Shown here piece after piece: positions 53,925 to 64,000 of a DNA stretch of 64,000 nt (positions within the stretch are counted from its first letter, which is position 1; each line of letters starts with the position of its first letter). This DNA comes from Streptococcus sp. M334. Its GTDB lineage: Bacteria; Bacillota; Bacilli; Lactobacillales; Streptococcaceae. The DNA is taken from contig NZ_GL732489.1 of NCBI RefSeq assembly GCF_000187745.1, forward strand, positions 120,046-184,045, in the 5' to 3' direction. Position numbers and translations under genes: made by a program. A model generated the notes under the pieces. That model was not told where the DNA came from. It was given only the letters and a program-made list of their open reading frames with translations, and ran no database searches.

Positions 53925-54686
53925 ATGGCAAAAAATGTAGTGATTACAGGAGCGACATCAGGAATTGGTGAAGCGATTGCGCGTGCTTATCTGGAGCAGG
54001 GTGAAAATGTCGTTCTAACCGGACGAAGGATAGACAGATTAGAAACCCTTAAGTCAGAGTTTGCAGCAACCTATCCAAATCAAACAGTTTGGACTTTTTC
54101 ACTAGATGTGACGGATATGGCCATGGTCAAGACTGTCTGCTCCGATATTCTAGAAACGATAGGTCAGATTGATATATTGGTCAATAACGCTGGACTAGCT
54201 CTTGGCTTGGCACCTTATCAGGACTATGAAGAGTTGGATATGTTGACCATGCTGGATACCAATGTCAAAGGTTTGATGGCAGTCACTCGCTGTTTCTTGC
54301 CAGCAATGGTAAAAGCCAATCAAGGACATATCATCAACATGGGCTCAACTGCAGGAATTTATGCCTATGCTGGTGCAGCAGTTTATTCAGCTACCAAGGC
54401 AGCAGTTAAGACCTTTTCGGATGGGCTTCGAATCGATACCATCGCAACAGACATCAAGGTGACAACCATTCAGCCTGGAATTGTCGAAACAGATTTTTCT
54501 ACAGTGCGTTTTCATGGTGACAAAGAGCGAGCTACGTCCGTTTACCAAGGAATAGAAGCCTTGCAAGCTCAGGATATTGCAGATACAGTAGTCTATGTGA
54601 CCAGTCAACCTCGTCGTGTGCAGATTACAGATATGACCATTATGGCAAATCAACAAGCGACAGGTTTCATGGTTCATAAAAAGTAA
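53925..54686 (+). CDS. Short-chain dehydrogenase/reductase
   Basis: A 253-residue SDR with the nucleotide-binding motif TGATSGIGEA near residue 8, NNAG near 87 and catalytic Ser, Tyr-x-x-x-Lys (YSATK) near 153. YdfG-like by resemblance. Substrate unknown. Confidence 0.93.
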   Translation: MAKNVVITGATSGIGEAIARAYLEQGENVVLTGRRIDRLETLKSEFAATYPNQTVWTFSLDVTDMAMVKTVCSDILETIGQIDILVNNAGLALGLAPYQDYEELDMLTMLDTNVKGLMAVTRCFLPAMVKANQGHIINMGSTAGIYAYAGAAVYSATKAAVKTFSDGLRIDTIATDIKVTTIQPGIVETDFSTVRFHGDKERATSVYQGIEALQAQDIADTVVYVTSQPRRVQITDMTIMANQQATGFMVHKK

Positions 54687-54699
54687 AAAATTTCCTCGA

Positions 54700-54727
54700 A
54701 AAGTTACAAATTTCTGTAACTTTTTTT
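54700..54727 (+). terminator. Terminator before the ssbB promoter
   Basis: AAAGTTAC pairs with GTAACTTT, followed by TTTT. Confidence 0.8.
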
Positions 54728-54734
54728 GATTTCC

Positions 54735-54742
54735 TACGAATA
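54735..54742 (+). promoter_or_regulatory. ComX (SigX) cin-box of ssbB
   Basis: TACGAATA, the competence sigma factor -10 motif, lies 28 bp before the ssbB ATG with a T-rich stretch upstream. It shows that ssbB belongs to the late competence regulon. Confidence 0.92.
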
Positions 54743-54762
54743 GATAAGTAGGAGGAAGAAAA

Positions 54763-55158
54763 ATGTATAATAAAGTTATCTTAATCGGACGCTTGACGTC
54801 TACACCAGAATTGCACAAAACCAATAATGACAAGTCAGTAGCGCGAGCAACTATCGCTGTAAATCGTCGTTACAAAGACCAAAATGGGGAACGTGAAGCT
54901 GACTTTGTCAATATGGTCCTATGGGGCAGATTAGCAGAAACCTTGGCAAGTTACGCAACCAAAGGTAGTCTTATTTCTGTGGATGGAGAATTGCGTACCC
55001 GTCGCTTTGAGAAAAATGGTCAAATGAACTACGTGACCGAAGTACTTGCCACAGGATTCCAACTCTTGGAAAGTCGTGCTCAACGTGCCATGCGTGAAAA
55101 TAATGCAGGCCAAGATTTGGCAGATTTGGTTTTGGAAGAGGAGGAATTGCCATTTTAA
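54763..55158 (+). CDS. ssbB: Competence-induced single-stranded DNA-binding protein
   Basis: A 131-residue OB-fold SSB that lacks the Gly/Pro-rich C-terminal linker of SsbA; it ends in the acidic tip LEEEELPF. Strong AGGAGG site. Stores and protects incoming single-stranded DNA during transformation. The cin-box confirms the assignment. Confidence 0.95.
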   Translation: MYNKVILIGRLTSTPELHKTNNDKSVARATIAVNRRYKDQNGEREADFVNMVLWGRLAETLASYATKGSLISVDGELRTRRFEKNGQMNYVTEVLATGFQLLESRAQRAMRENNAGQDLADLVLEEEELPF

Positions 55159-55164
55159 ACATTA

Positions 55165-55192
55165 AAAAGTCTGAGTTCCTCTCAGGCTTTTT
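55165..55192 (+). terminator. Terminator after ssbB
   Basis: AAAAGTCTGAG pairs with CTCAGGCTTTT, with one G-T pair. Confidence 0.75.
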
Positions 55193-55217
55193 ATCTTGAG
55201 AAAGTCAGACTTTTTTC

Positions 55218-55245
55218 TTGACTATTTCTGACCAAGTGATACAAT
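55218..55245 (+). promoter_or_regulatory. Promoter of groESL
   Basis: TTGACT (55218-55223) and TACAAT (55240-55245) are separated by 16 bp, 12 bp upstream of the CIRCE element. Confidence 0.75.
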
Positions 55246-55256
55246 AGAACTATAAA

Positions 55257-55283
55257 TTAGCACTCAGGTATAAAGAGTGCTAA
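55257..55283 (+). promoter_or_regulatory. CIRCE operator (HrcA binding site)
   Basis: A perfect TTAGCACTC-N9-GAGTGCTAA inverted repeat. HrcA represses groESL through it under normal temperature. Position downstream of -10 is typical. Confidence 0.97.
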
Positions 55284-55313
55284 TAATATGTAGTTTATCA
55301 TGGAGGAAATCAG

Positions 55314-55598
55314 ATGTTGAAACCATTAGGGGACCGTGTGGTCTTAAAAGTAGAAGAAAAAGAACAAACTGTTGGAGGCTTTGTCCTTGCGGGTTCAGCT
55401 CAAGAAAAAACAAAAACAGCTCAAGTTGTGGCTACTGGACAAGGTGTTCGTACCTTGAACGGTGACTTGGTAGCTCCAAGTGTTAAGCCTGGAGATCGTG
55501 TCTTAGTTGAAGCTCACGCAGGTCTTGATGTCAAAGATGGCGATGAAAAGTACGTCATCGTAGGCGAAGCTAACATCTTGGCAATCATTGAAGAATAG
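55314..55598 (+). CDS. groES: Co-chaperonin GroES
   Basis: A 94-residue Cpn10 protein ([17 protein letters not shown]). It caps GroEL. First gene after CIRCE; TGGAGGA is the ribosome binding site. Confidence 0.97.
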   Translation: MLKPLGDRVVLKVEEKEQTVGGFVLAGSAQEKTKTAQVVATGQGVRTLNGDLVAPSVKPGDRVLVEAHAGLDVKDGDEKYVIVGEANILAIIEE

Positions 55599-57236
<1,638 letters not shown>

Positions 57237-57268
57237 GCTTTCTGTAGATAGCAACTTATAAAAAACAC

Positions 57269-57298
57269 AAAAGGAGGGAATGACTAACCCTCCTTTTT
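57269..57298 (+). terminator. Terminator after groEL
   Basis: AAAAGGAGGG pairs with CCCTCCTTTT around AATGACTAA. Confidence 0.88.
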
Positions 57299-57373
57299 AT
57301 GATGTTCATTTCTAAATTGATTTGAGCTCTCCTAACTTATATGATAAAATAAGACTAGAAAAAGGAGAAGAAC

Positions 57374-58141
57374 ATGATCGATGTAGAAGAAATTCTGAGC
57401 AAGATGAACCCCAATCAGAAGATTAATTATGACCGTGTCATGCAGAAGATGGTACAAGTATGGGAGAAAAATGAGCAACGGCCAACCATTCTCATGCATG
57501 TTTGCTGTGCCCCTTGCAGTACCTATACTCTAGAATATTTGACCAAGTATGCAGATGTGACCATCTATTTTGCCAATTCTAATATCCATCCCAAGGCAGA
57601 ATACCACAAGCGAGCTTATGTCACCAAGAAATTTGTCAGTGATTTCAATGAGCGGACAGGAAATACGGTTCAGTACCTAGAAGCTCCCTACGAACCAAAT
57701 GAATACCGTAAGTTAGTCAGAGGACTAGAGGAAGAGCCAGAAGGTGGCGACCGTTGTAAGGTTTGCTTTGACTACCGCCTGGATAAAACAGCGCAAGTGG
57801 CTATGGATTTAGGTTTTGACTACTTCGGTTCGGCTTTAACCATCAGTCCTCATAAGAATTCTCAAACCATCAACAGCATCGGAATCGATGTGCAAAAAAT
57901 TTATACAACCCACTATCTTCCAAGTGATTTCAAGAAAAATCAAGGCTACAAACGTTCAGTGGAGATGTGTGAAGAGTATGATATCTACCGTCAATGTTAT
58001 TGTGGATGCGTCTATGCAGCTCAAGCCCAGAATATTGACCTTGTTCAGGTTAAGAAAGATGCTACAGCCTTTATGGTAGATAAGGATATAGAGAAAGATT
58101 ATTCCCACATTAAATTTACTGTTACGAAATTAGATATTTAA
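57374..58141 (+). CDS. queH: Epoxyqueuosine reductase QueH
   Basis: A 255-residue protein (old name DUF208) with the cysteine motif CCAPCST (Cys44, 45, 48) and later CFDYR and YCGC. It reduces epoxyqueuosine to queuosine in tRNA without cobalamin. Single gene with GGAGAAG upstream. Confidence 0.93.
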   Translation: MIDVEEILSKMNPNQKINYDRVMQKMVQVWEKNEQRPTILMHVCCAPCSTYTLEYLTKYADVTIYFANSNIHPKAEYHKRAYVTKKFVSDFNERTGNTVQYLEAPYEPNEYRKLVRGLEEEPEGGDRCKVCFDYRLDKTAQVAMDLGFDYFGSALTISPHKNSQTINSIGIDVQKIYTTHYLPSDFKKNQGYKRSVEMCEEYDIYRQCYCGCVYAAQAQNIDLVQVKKDATAFMVDKDIEKDYSHIKFTVTKLDI

Positions 58142-58145
58142 ACGA

Positions 58146-58170
58146 AAACCTGCCTCGAGGCAGGTTTTTT
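58146..58170 (+). terminator. Terminator after queH
   Basis: AAACCTGCC TCGA GGCAGGTTT followed by TTT. The gap 58142-58485 also holds the repeat and promoter listed below; 58171-58396 has nothing I recognise. Confidence 0.9.
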
Positions 58171-58396
58171 GCTAGGAAAAGGTGATGGAGAGAAGTCGAT
58201 GGACCAATCTATGAATTCCTAGTCCATGACTTGCGAGACTTCAATAAGGCTAGGACTCTTAAAAAATGAAGTTTTACTAAAAGGAGCTTTTTAAATCAAA
58301 ATGAGCAATTATTAGTTCAATGTTGCTTCAAGAAAAAACGGAAAATTCAATGATATTTTGTTTTAAATCCAGGAAGTTTAGCAGTGATGTGGTAAA

Positions 58397-58437
58397 TTTA
58401 TTCCTTTTTGTATTTATACAACTTTTTTTACACTATC
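58397..58437 (+). repeat. Left copy of a 41-42 bp direct repeat flanking the methyltransferase/Rgg locus
   Basis: TTTATTCCTTTTTG and ACAACTTTTTTTACACTATC surround the near-palindrome TGTATTTATACA (58409-58420). A copy lies at 60406-60447. This copy overlaps the -35 of the methyltransferase promoter (TTTACA 58427-58432, TATAAT 58451-58456, 18 bp apart). Confidence 0.8.
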
Positions 58438-58485
58438 TTTATTCTTGTGATATAATGTCAAATTATAGAGTGGAGGTCATTTAAA

Positions 58486-59259
58486 ATGATTGATAAAGTA
58501 ATTGAACAATATAAAAGTCATGATAATCTTGATATTCGAGTAGAATTGCATAAGAAGTATTCAAAAAATAAATTGGGATTTAATAATTGGATATTTTCTA
58601 ACTACCAAATCACTGATGAAGTAAAGATTCTAGAATTGGGATGTGGTACAGGAGAACTATGGAAAAGTAATTTTGATTCTATGGACAAGATGAAGCAATT
58701 GATTATAACGGATTTTTCTAATGACATGGTAGAAACTACGAAGTCAGTGATTGGAAATAGAGACGATGTCAACTATGAGATAATGGATATTCAAAAGATT
58801 TCTTTTGAGAATGAAACGTTTGATATTGTTATTGCTAATATGCTTCTACATCATGTGAATGATATTCCTAAAGCTCTCTCTGAGGTGAATAGAGTATTAA
58901 AAACCGAAGGCATTTTTTACTGTGCTACATTTGGTGAAAATGGAGTTGTAAATTATTTGGCAAATTTATTTAAAGATGAGGTTAATCAAGATTTAGAAAA
59001 TAGAACGTTTACTTTACAAAATGGTAAAAGGTACCTGAGTAGATATTTTAACTCTGTCGATACATTACTCTATGATGATGAGTTACAGGTAACTAGTATA
59101 GATGACCTGGTTAAATACATCCAATCGTTTAAAGGAATTTCAGAAATAGGTTCACTAGAAGAGGAAATAATACGTAAAAGATTGGAAAGTGAGTTTAATA
59201 ATGGTATGTTGATTATTCCTAAAGAATATGGTATGTTTATCGCTCGAAAAGAAAGTTAA
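58486..59259 (+). CDS. Class I SAM-dependent methyltransferase
   Basis: A 257-residue protein with SAM motif LELGCGTGE near residue 50 and IVIANMLLHHV near 115 in the Methyltransf_11 pattern. Substrate not indicated; a small-molecule or peptide-modifying role is possible given the Rgg-like regulator behind it. Low-GC like its neighbours. TGGAGG precedes the ATG. Confidence 0.87.
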   Translation: MIDKVIEQYKSHDNLDIRVELHKKYSKNKLGFNNWIFSNYQITDEVKILELGCGTGELWKSNFDSMDKMKQLIITDFSNDMVETTKSVIGNRDDVNYEIMDIQKISFENETFDIVIANMLLHHVNDIPKALSEVNRVLKTEGIFYCATFGENGVVNYLANLFKDEVNQDLENRTFTLQNGKRYLSRYFNSVDTLLYDDELQVTSIDDLVKYIQSFKGISEIGSLEEEIIRKRLESEFNNGMLIIPKEYGMFIARKES

Positions 59260-59271
59260 GGGAATGAAAGT

Positions 59272-60130
59272 GTGAAAAATTACGGAGCAGCTTTTCGATA
59301 TTTTAGAAAATTAAACGGATATTCTTTAGAGTATGCTGCAGCTAATTCTATATCAAAATCTCAACTTTCTAGATTTGAAAGAGGAGAAAATGAAATTTCT
59401 CTTTCAACGTTCTTTAAATTATTATCAAATATCAATGTTTCGATAGAGAATTTTTGTAATTACCTAGAACATTATAAAAGATCGGAGCTCGATGATTTTT
59501 TGGTTAATTTATCTCCAAATTTTTATAGTTTGAACACTAAAGGATTGGAGGAAATAAAAAATGAGCAACAAAAAACTTTTTGAGAAGAGTGGGGAAAAAA
59601 CTTATAAAATAAATACAATAATGGTTCAGGGATTATTAAATCAGATAGATTGTAATCATGTAGTTAGTAGAGATGATCTGAATTTAGTATATGACTATTT
59701 ATTCCAGAAGGAACGATGGGAGTCCTATGAAATAACACTGATTGGTAATTTATATCATCTTTTTGAAATAGATTATATTTACAGAGTTGGAAAAGAAATA
59801 CTAGAGCGTACACATTATTACGAAAAAATTGGCAAGAATAGAAATTTAGTTGTGTCAGCTTGTTTAAATTTTTGGTTCTGTTGCCTTGAAAATTCACATC
59901 TAATATATGCAGACTACTTTGAAATGAAATTAAAAAAATTATTAAAAGATGACACAAAAGTTTTTGAAAAATCTACATTCAAATTTGTAGAAGGATATAA
60001 AATATATCTGACTGAATCTAAAGAATCTGGAATTAAGCAAATGCAAAATGTTATTAAATATTTTGAGTTTATTGAGTCTAAAAATATTGCTTTATATTTT
60101 CAAAAACGATTAAATGAGTTGGTAGATTAA
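59272..60130 (+). pseudogene. Rgg/MutR-type regulator split by a frameshift
   Basis: The first frame (GTG 59272, 103 residues) has an N-terminal XRE helix-turn-helix (SISKSQLSRFERGENEIS). The second (59561-60130, 189 residues) is the TPR-like C-terminal half. Removing one A from A6 at 59570-59575 joins them (NEQQKLFEKSGEK) into about 285 residues, the normal Rgg size. No pheromone gene was identified nearby. Could be inactive or phase variable. Confidence 0.8.
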
Positions 60131-60405
60131 ATAGAATTTTCTCTGTAAAGATATTATTTTTAAAATGTTGTACTAAATGATTGATGCTATGTGGAAATAC
60201 AAAAAATAAATTATTTGATACGAAGTTGACCTGTATTTTTGATACTAATCATCTCCGTATTTTTGTATTAAACGATATAAGTTTGTTGTAAACTTACAAG
60301 GAACAGAGACATTAAAAAATAACAGTATATCTATTTGTTTTATATATTTTACAAATTCTGCATAAATCTCTTTCTAGTAATGTGTTGTAACTCTACTATA
60401 ATAGA

Positions 60406-60447
60406 TTTATTCCTTTTTTGTGTCTACACAACTTATTTTACACTATC
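60406..60447 (+). repeat. Right copy of the 41-42 bp direct repeat
   Basis: TTTATTCCTTTTTTG and ACAACTTATTTTACACTATC surround the near-palindrome TGTGTCTACACA (60419-60430). No -10 and no rightward gene follow it. The rest of the 359-bp gap 60131-60489 is AT-rich without a recognisable gene. Confidence 0.8.
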
Positions 60448-60482
60448 AAAAAAACAAGGTCAGGATTTTGTTCCTGACCTTT
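60448..60482 (-). terminator. Terminator of the DUF402 gene
   Basis: On the minus strand AAGGTCAGGA pairs with TCCTGACCTT and is followed by GTTTTTTT. Confidence 0.85.
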
Positions 60483-60489
60483 GACAACT

Positions 60490-61023
60490 TTACCGATTCT
60501 TTAGTTCTACATAGCGCTTGTACCAAATGTTTACATAGGCTTCTGAGAAAGGACCACGTCCATTGTTAATCCAATCAACAAGAATTTTGACATGTTCTTT
60601 TAAAATATAGTCCAAGTCATCAGAATAATTCATTTTGCGTTTGTGACGCTCATATTCCTCAACGTCCAAGAGACGTTTTTCCCCATCTGTAAAAATTTTA
60701 ACATCCAAATCATAATCAATATACTTCAGTGCTTCTTCATCCAGATAGTAGGGGCTAGCCATATTGCAATAGTAGGAAATTCCATTATCGCGAATCATGG
60801 CAATGATATTAAACCAATATTTCTTGTGAAAGTAAACAATAGCAGGTTCTCGAGTGACCCAACGACGACCATCACTTTCGGTAACCAGTGTATGATCGTT
60901 GACACCAATAATGGCGTTTTCTGTTGTTTTTAGTACCATGGTGTCCCGCCAAGTTCGGTGGAGACTCCCATCATGCTTATAACTTTGAATTGTAATAAAG
61001 TCGCCTTCTTTTGGAAGTTTCAT
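60490..61023 (-). CDS. DUF402 family protein
   Basis: A 177-residue soluble protein, [19 protein letters not shown], with the DUF402 signature [19 protein letters not shown] near residue 72 and acidic EYERHKRKM toward the end. Family members are phosphoesterase/nucleoside diphosphatase-like (Ntdp) in some Firmicutes. It lies between recX and the regulator locus, opposite strand to the latter. Confidence 0.9.
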   Translation of the reverse strand: MKLPKEGDFITIQSYKHDGSLHRTWRDTMVLKTTENAIIGVNDHTLVTESDGRRWVTREPAIVYFHKKYWFNIIAMIRDNGISYYCNMASPYYLDEEALKYIDYDLDVKIFTDGEKRLLDVEEYERHKRKMNYSDDLDYILKEHVKILVDWINNGRGPFSEAYVNIWYKRYVELKNR

Positions 61024-61111
61024 AACTAACCAACTTTCTACAATTTATAAGTTTATCGTTTACTATTGTACCATAAAAATGCCTAAAATCTGTGAATTTT
61101 ACACGAAAATA

Positions 61112-61888
61112 TTAAAGATATTCTCTAAGAGCGCTTGCTATATCCGAAAAATCGTAGCCCTTTCGTGCTAAAACTTGAGTTAAACGTTGCTTCAGTTCGT
61201 ATCCTTCATACTTTCGAGCATACTTAGTATATTGCTTATCAAGCTCTTTGAAGATGAGTTCCTGAGTCGTTTCTTGGTCAACTTGACTATCCAACTCGTC
61301 AAAGGCAGTTTTAGCATCAGAATAGGAAAACCCCTTGTTGGTCAGATTTTGGATAATCTTATCTTGCAAGGCACGAGTTGGAAGTTTTCCCTTATATTTT
61401 TTCAATAGTTTATTAGCTACACGTTGAGCAACTTCCGAAAAATCAAATTCTTTCAAGTTCTCTTCTATAGTAGATTTTGAAATCCCTTTTTGTGTTAGTT
61501 TCTGAGTCAGTACATAAGGCCCCTTGTCTCCTGAAAGTTGATTGGCATTGATAATAGCATAAGCGTACTGAGCATCATTAATCCACTTATCTTCTTTAAG
61601 ATTAATAATGACTTGAGAAATGATGTTTTCATCAATATCGTATTTTTTCAGATATTCTCTGACTTCTTTTTCAGTACGTGCTTTAAAGGATAAGTGGTAG
61701 AGGGCCAGATTCTTACCGTAAGAAAATTGGGCAAAGTCCTGAATCTCTTTCAATTCCTCTTGGCTTATAACCTTATCCCTCGATAACATAAAACGAACAA
61801 TAGTATCTTCAGTAATGTAGCATTTGTCGCCATTATCAAGCTCCATCAGATAGAGTCTTTTTTTCTTTTCAAGTTTTGTGATTTTCAT
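61112..61888 (-). CDS. recX: RecX, regulator of RecA
   Basis: The ATG at 61888 ([14 protein letters not shown]) gives 258 residues, the size I recall for pneumococcal RecX; the longer open frame upstream overlaps the divergent rlmD and is not real. Three helical repeats typical of RecX are present. It restrains RecA filaments and affects transformation. Confidence 0.93.
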   Translation of the reverse strand: MKITKLEKKKRLYLMELDNGDKCYITEDTIVRFMLSRDKVISQEELKEIQDFAQFSYGKNLALYHLSFKARTEKEVREYLKKYDIDENIISQVIINLKEDKWINDAQYAYAIINANQLSGDKGPYVLTQKLTQKGISKSTIEENLKEFDFSEVAQRVANKLLKKYKGKLPTRALQDKIIQNLTNKGFSYSDAKTAFDELDSQVDQETTQELIFKELDKQYTKYARKYEGYELKQRLTQVLARKGYDFSDIASALREYL

Positions 61889-61925
61889 AGTTCTATTATA
61901 ACTCAAAATGTGATAAGATAGGGGT

Positions 61926-63296
61926 ATGAATCTGAAAGTGAAACAAAAAATACCGTTAAAAATCAAGCGCATGGGAATTAATGGTGAGGGAATCGGCTTT
62001 TATCAAAAAACATTAGTCTTTGTGCCTGGTGCTCTCAAAGGTGAAGATATCTATTGTCAGATTACTTCTATTAAGCGCAATTTTGTTGAAGCAAGATTAT
62101 TAAAAGTTAACAAGAAGTCTAAATTTCGAGTTGTGCCAGCTTGTACTATTTATAATGAGTGCGGAGGCTGCCAAATCATGCACCTGCATTATGATAAGCA
62201 GCTGGAGTTCAAGACGGACTTGCTTCATCAAGCGCTGAAAAAATTTGCCCCTGCAGGATATGAAAATTATGAAATCCGCCCGACGATTGGAATGCAGGAA
62301 CCCAAGTACTATCGTGCTAAGTTACAATTTCAGACTCGAAAATTTAAAAATCAAGTCAAGGCGGGCTTATATGCACAAAACTCTCATTATTTAGTAGAGT
62401 TGAAAGATTGTCTAGTACAAGACAAGGAAACCCAAGTGATTGCTAATCGTCTAGCGGAATTACTTACTTTTCACCAAATTCCAATCACGGATGAGAGAAA
62501 AGTTCTAGGTGTTAGAACTATAATGGTTCGACGAGCAAGAAAGACTGGACAGGTTCAGATTATTATTGTTACAAATTGTCAGCTTAATTTAACCCAACTA
62601 GTAAAAGACTTAGTTAAAGATTTCCCAGAAGTTGTGACAGTAGCTGTGAATACAAATACAGCTAAAACCAGTGAGATTTATGGTGAAAAGACAGAGATTA
62701 TCTGGGGAGAAAAGAGTATTCAAGAAGGTGTACTCGATTATGAATTTTCACTATCTCCTCGAGCTTTCTATCAACTAAATCCTGAACAAACAGAAGTTCT
62801 CTATAGTGAGGCAGTAAAAGCGCTAGATGTTAGTAAAGAAGACCATTTGATTGATGCTTATTGTGGAGTAGGTACAATTGGATTTGCCTTCGCAAAGAAA
62901 GTAAAAACACTTAGAGGCATGGATATTATTCCAGAAGCTATTGAAGATGCCAAGCGAAATGCTAAAAGAATGGGATTTGACAACACACATTACGAAGCTG
63001 GAAGCGCAGAAGAGATTATTCCTCGATGGTATAAGGAAGGCTACAGAGCAGATGCACTGATTGTGGACCCACCGCGTACAGGTCTGGACGATAAGTTATT
63101 AGATACTATTCTTACCTATGTACCAGAAAAAATGGTCTATATTTCTTGCAATGTTTCGACCTTGGCTCGTGATTTGGTGAGGTTAGTAGAAGTCTATGAT
63201 ATCCATTATATTCAGTCGGTCGATATGTTTCCACATACCGCTCGAACTGAAGCTGTTGTAAAGCTGATAAAAAAGAGAGGTAAATTCCCAAACTAA
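61926..63296 (+). CDS. rlmD: 23S rRNA (uracil-C5)-methyltransferase, RlmD/RlmCD type
   Basis: A 456-residue enzyme with an N-terminal TRAM domain (about 5-60), an iron-sulfur cysteine set ([10 protein letters not shown] near 77-86), a SAM domain ([10 protein letters not shown]) and the catalytic cysteine in SCNVSTL near 411. In pneumococcus one such enzyme modifies both U747 and U1939. Divergent from recX with a short shared spacer. Confidence 0.92.
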   Translation: MNLKVKQKIPLKIKRMGINGEGIGFYQKTLVFVPGALKGEDIYCQITSIKRNFVEARLLKVNKKSKFRVVPACTIYNECGGCQIMHLHYDKQLEFKTDLLHQALKKFAPAGYENYEIRPTIGMQEPKYYRAKLQFQTRKFKNQVKAGLYAQNSHYLVELKDCLVQDKETQVIANRLAELLTFHQIPITDERKVLGVRTIMVRRARKTGQVQIIIVTNCQLNLTQLVKDLVKDFPEVVTVAVNTNTAKTSEIYGEKTEIIWGEKSIQEGVLDYEFSLSPRAFYQLNPEQTEVLYSEAVKALDVSKEDHLIDAYCGVGTIGFAFAKKVKTLRGMDIIPEAIEDAKRNAKRMGFDNTHYEAGSAEEIIPRWYKEGYRADALIVDPPRTGLDDKLLDTILTYVPEKMVYISCNVSTLARDLVRLVEVYDIHYIQSVDMFPHTARTEAVVKLIKKRGKFPN

Positions 63297-63341
63297 GTTC
63301 CACCGCTAATCCAAGTAGAAGTTAGTCTGATAAAAATCATA

Positions 63342-63385
63342 AAAACCAGTAGAATTCCGTGTCAGGGTAAGTTCCACTGGTTTTA
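63342..63385 (+). terminator. Possible terminator after rlmD
   Basis: AAAACCAGT pairs with ACTGGTTTT around a 25-nt loop, ending in TTTTA. Confidence 0.5.
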
Positions 63386-63529
63386 CTAATGCTTGATTTC
63401 ATCGCTTTTGTAACTAAAATGAATCGAAAAAAAGAGCGCACAAAATCCCCTCATCTGAAAGCGTTTCAGATTAAGTTCCGCTATGGTGGAAGTTAGTGTG
63501 AGACGTTTGAATGGGTTTTAGGTTAGTTT

Positions 63530-64000
63530 TTAGATTTTATGTTGGAGTAATGTAGAAGACTGACAGACATCTTCTGCAGGTATTTTAGAAATACCGAGAA
63601 GCTTAGGAATCTCTTCTCCATAAGTAAAGGCAAAAAGTTCATAGGCTGACTTTCCATTCAAAGCAGCGCGTTTGACGCTGTTGACATGCGAACAAACTAG
63701 ATTGATGTCCTCCTGAGTTAAGTTGTCAAAAGAAGTTCCCTTAGGTAGAATGTCGCGAATTAGTGTGTGATTTTTCTCAATTCTCCCTTTCTGGTCAGAG
63801 CGATTAGGATCACAAAAGAAGAGTTTACTCTCTCCTCAAACATCCATTTCGATGTCATCAACCCTGGCAAACTCTCCACCATTATCTGTGAGGATGACAG
63901 GAAAGAGTTGACAGAAATCTTTCTCCGCTTGGTGAAGGGTGTTCTTGATATCATAGAGGTGTTTAGTAACCTCAAGGGCAGTTTTATTATCCAGAAGTCT
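63530..64000 (-). pseudogene. IS30-family transposase, C-terminal part with in-frame stop (continues beyond the window)
   Basis: On the minus strand the frame reads VILTDNGGEFARVDDIEMDV, a TGA near 63833, then ESKLFFCDPNRSDQKGRIEKNHT and on to SSTLLQHKI with stop at 63530-63532. DNGGEF and EKNHT are the catalytic core region of IS30-type DDE transposases. The stop makes it non-functional. Confidence 0.8.

Noticed and set aside
61889..61972. N-terminal extension of recX
   Set aside because: It would overlap the divergent rlmD start; [10 protein letters not shown] at 61888 has the family's usual start.

Overview
The window is low-GC Firmicute DNA from a Mitis-group Streptococcus: S. pneumoniae itself or a very close relative such as S. 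mitis or S. pseudopneumoniae. The reasons are four BOX-type interspersed repeats, a complete blp bacteriocin quorum-sensing locus, a competence (ComX) box before ssbB, IS1380-Spn1-like and IS30-type remnants, and near-identity of many products to pneumococcal proteins as I remember them. The order of blocks (dnaJ to valS, then rpoE-pyrG, then ssbB-groESL-recX) does not match the pneumococcal order I recall, which leans towards a relative or a rearranged strain. No database was searched.

Layout. 1-4.4 kb: dnaJ, a HIT protein and an EcsAB-type ABC transporter. 4.4-19.9 kb: the blp locus, with pheromone BlpC, kinase BlpH, regulators BlpR and BlpS, exporter BlpA/BlpB, and a mosaic of bacteriocin and immunity cassettes driven by repeated BlpR boxes. 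It contains gene fragments, an IS remnant and a duplicated CAAX-protease gene. 20-27.4 kb: ccrZ-trmB and the rimP-nusA-ylxR-ylxQ-infB-rbfA translation block. 27.6-33.7 kb: a lipoprotein, PH/zinc-ribbon, SPFH-SHOCT and EcsC-like envelope cluster, then DUF1858, DUF438 and DUF1912 proteins and a helix-hairpin-helix protein. 33.7-49.6 kb: a T-box leader and two genes of what looks like the old valS operon, then an accessory island. The island holds decayed valS 5' copies, a duplicated gene, a polytopic membrane protein, RhuM, valS itself, a C5 methyltransferase/DUF262/HEPN defence-like cluster, Fic, and a primase-helicase. 49.7-58.1 kb: rpoE, pyrG, a thioredoxin/YtpR/SDR group, ssbB, groESL (CIRCE) and queH. 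58.4-63.3 kb: a methyltransferase with a frameshifted Rgg-like regulator between direct repeats, then a DUF402 protein, recX and rlmD. 63.5-64 kb: a decayed IS30-type transposase.

How the parts work together. BlpC is exported by BlpA/B and sensed by BlpH, which activates BlpR. BlpR then acts on boxes that all lie exactly 26 bp upstream of a -10 hexamer. These boxes drive the exporter, several double-glycine peptides and their membrane immunity proteins, and a secreted LPXTG-anchored thioredoxin-like protein. Every predicted mature bacteriocin has exactly two cysteines, so the thioredoxin probably handles their disulfides.

The most notable observations are a pair of about 135-nt structured RNA elements with covarying stems downstream of dnaJ and infB, the two-cysteine bacteriocins with a co-regulated surface thioredoxin, the T-box separated from valS by an island with valS fossils, the methyltransferase/DUF262/HEPN cluster with a homopolymer frameshift, and the primase-helicase.
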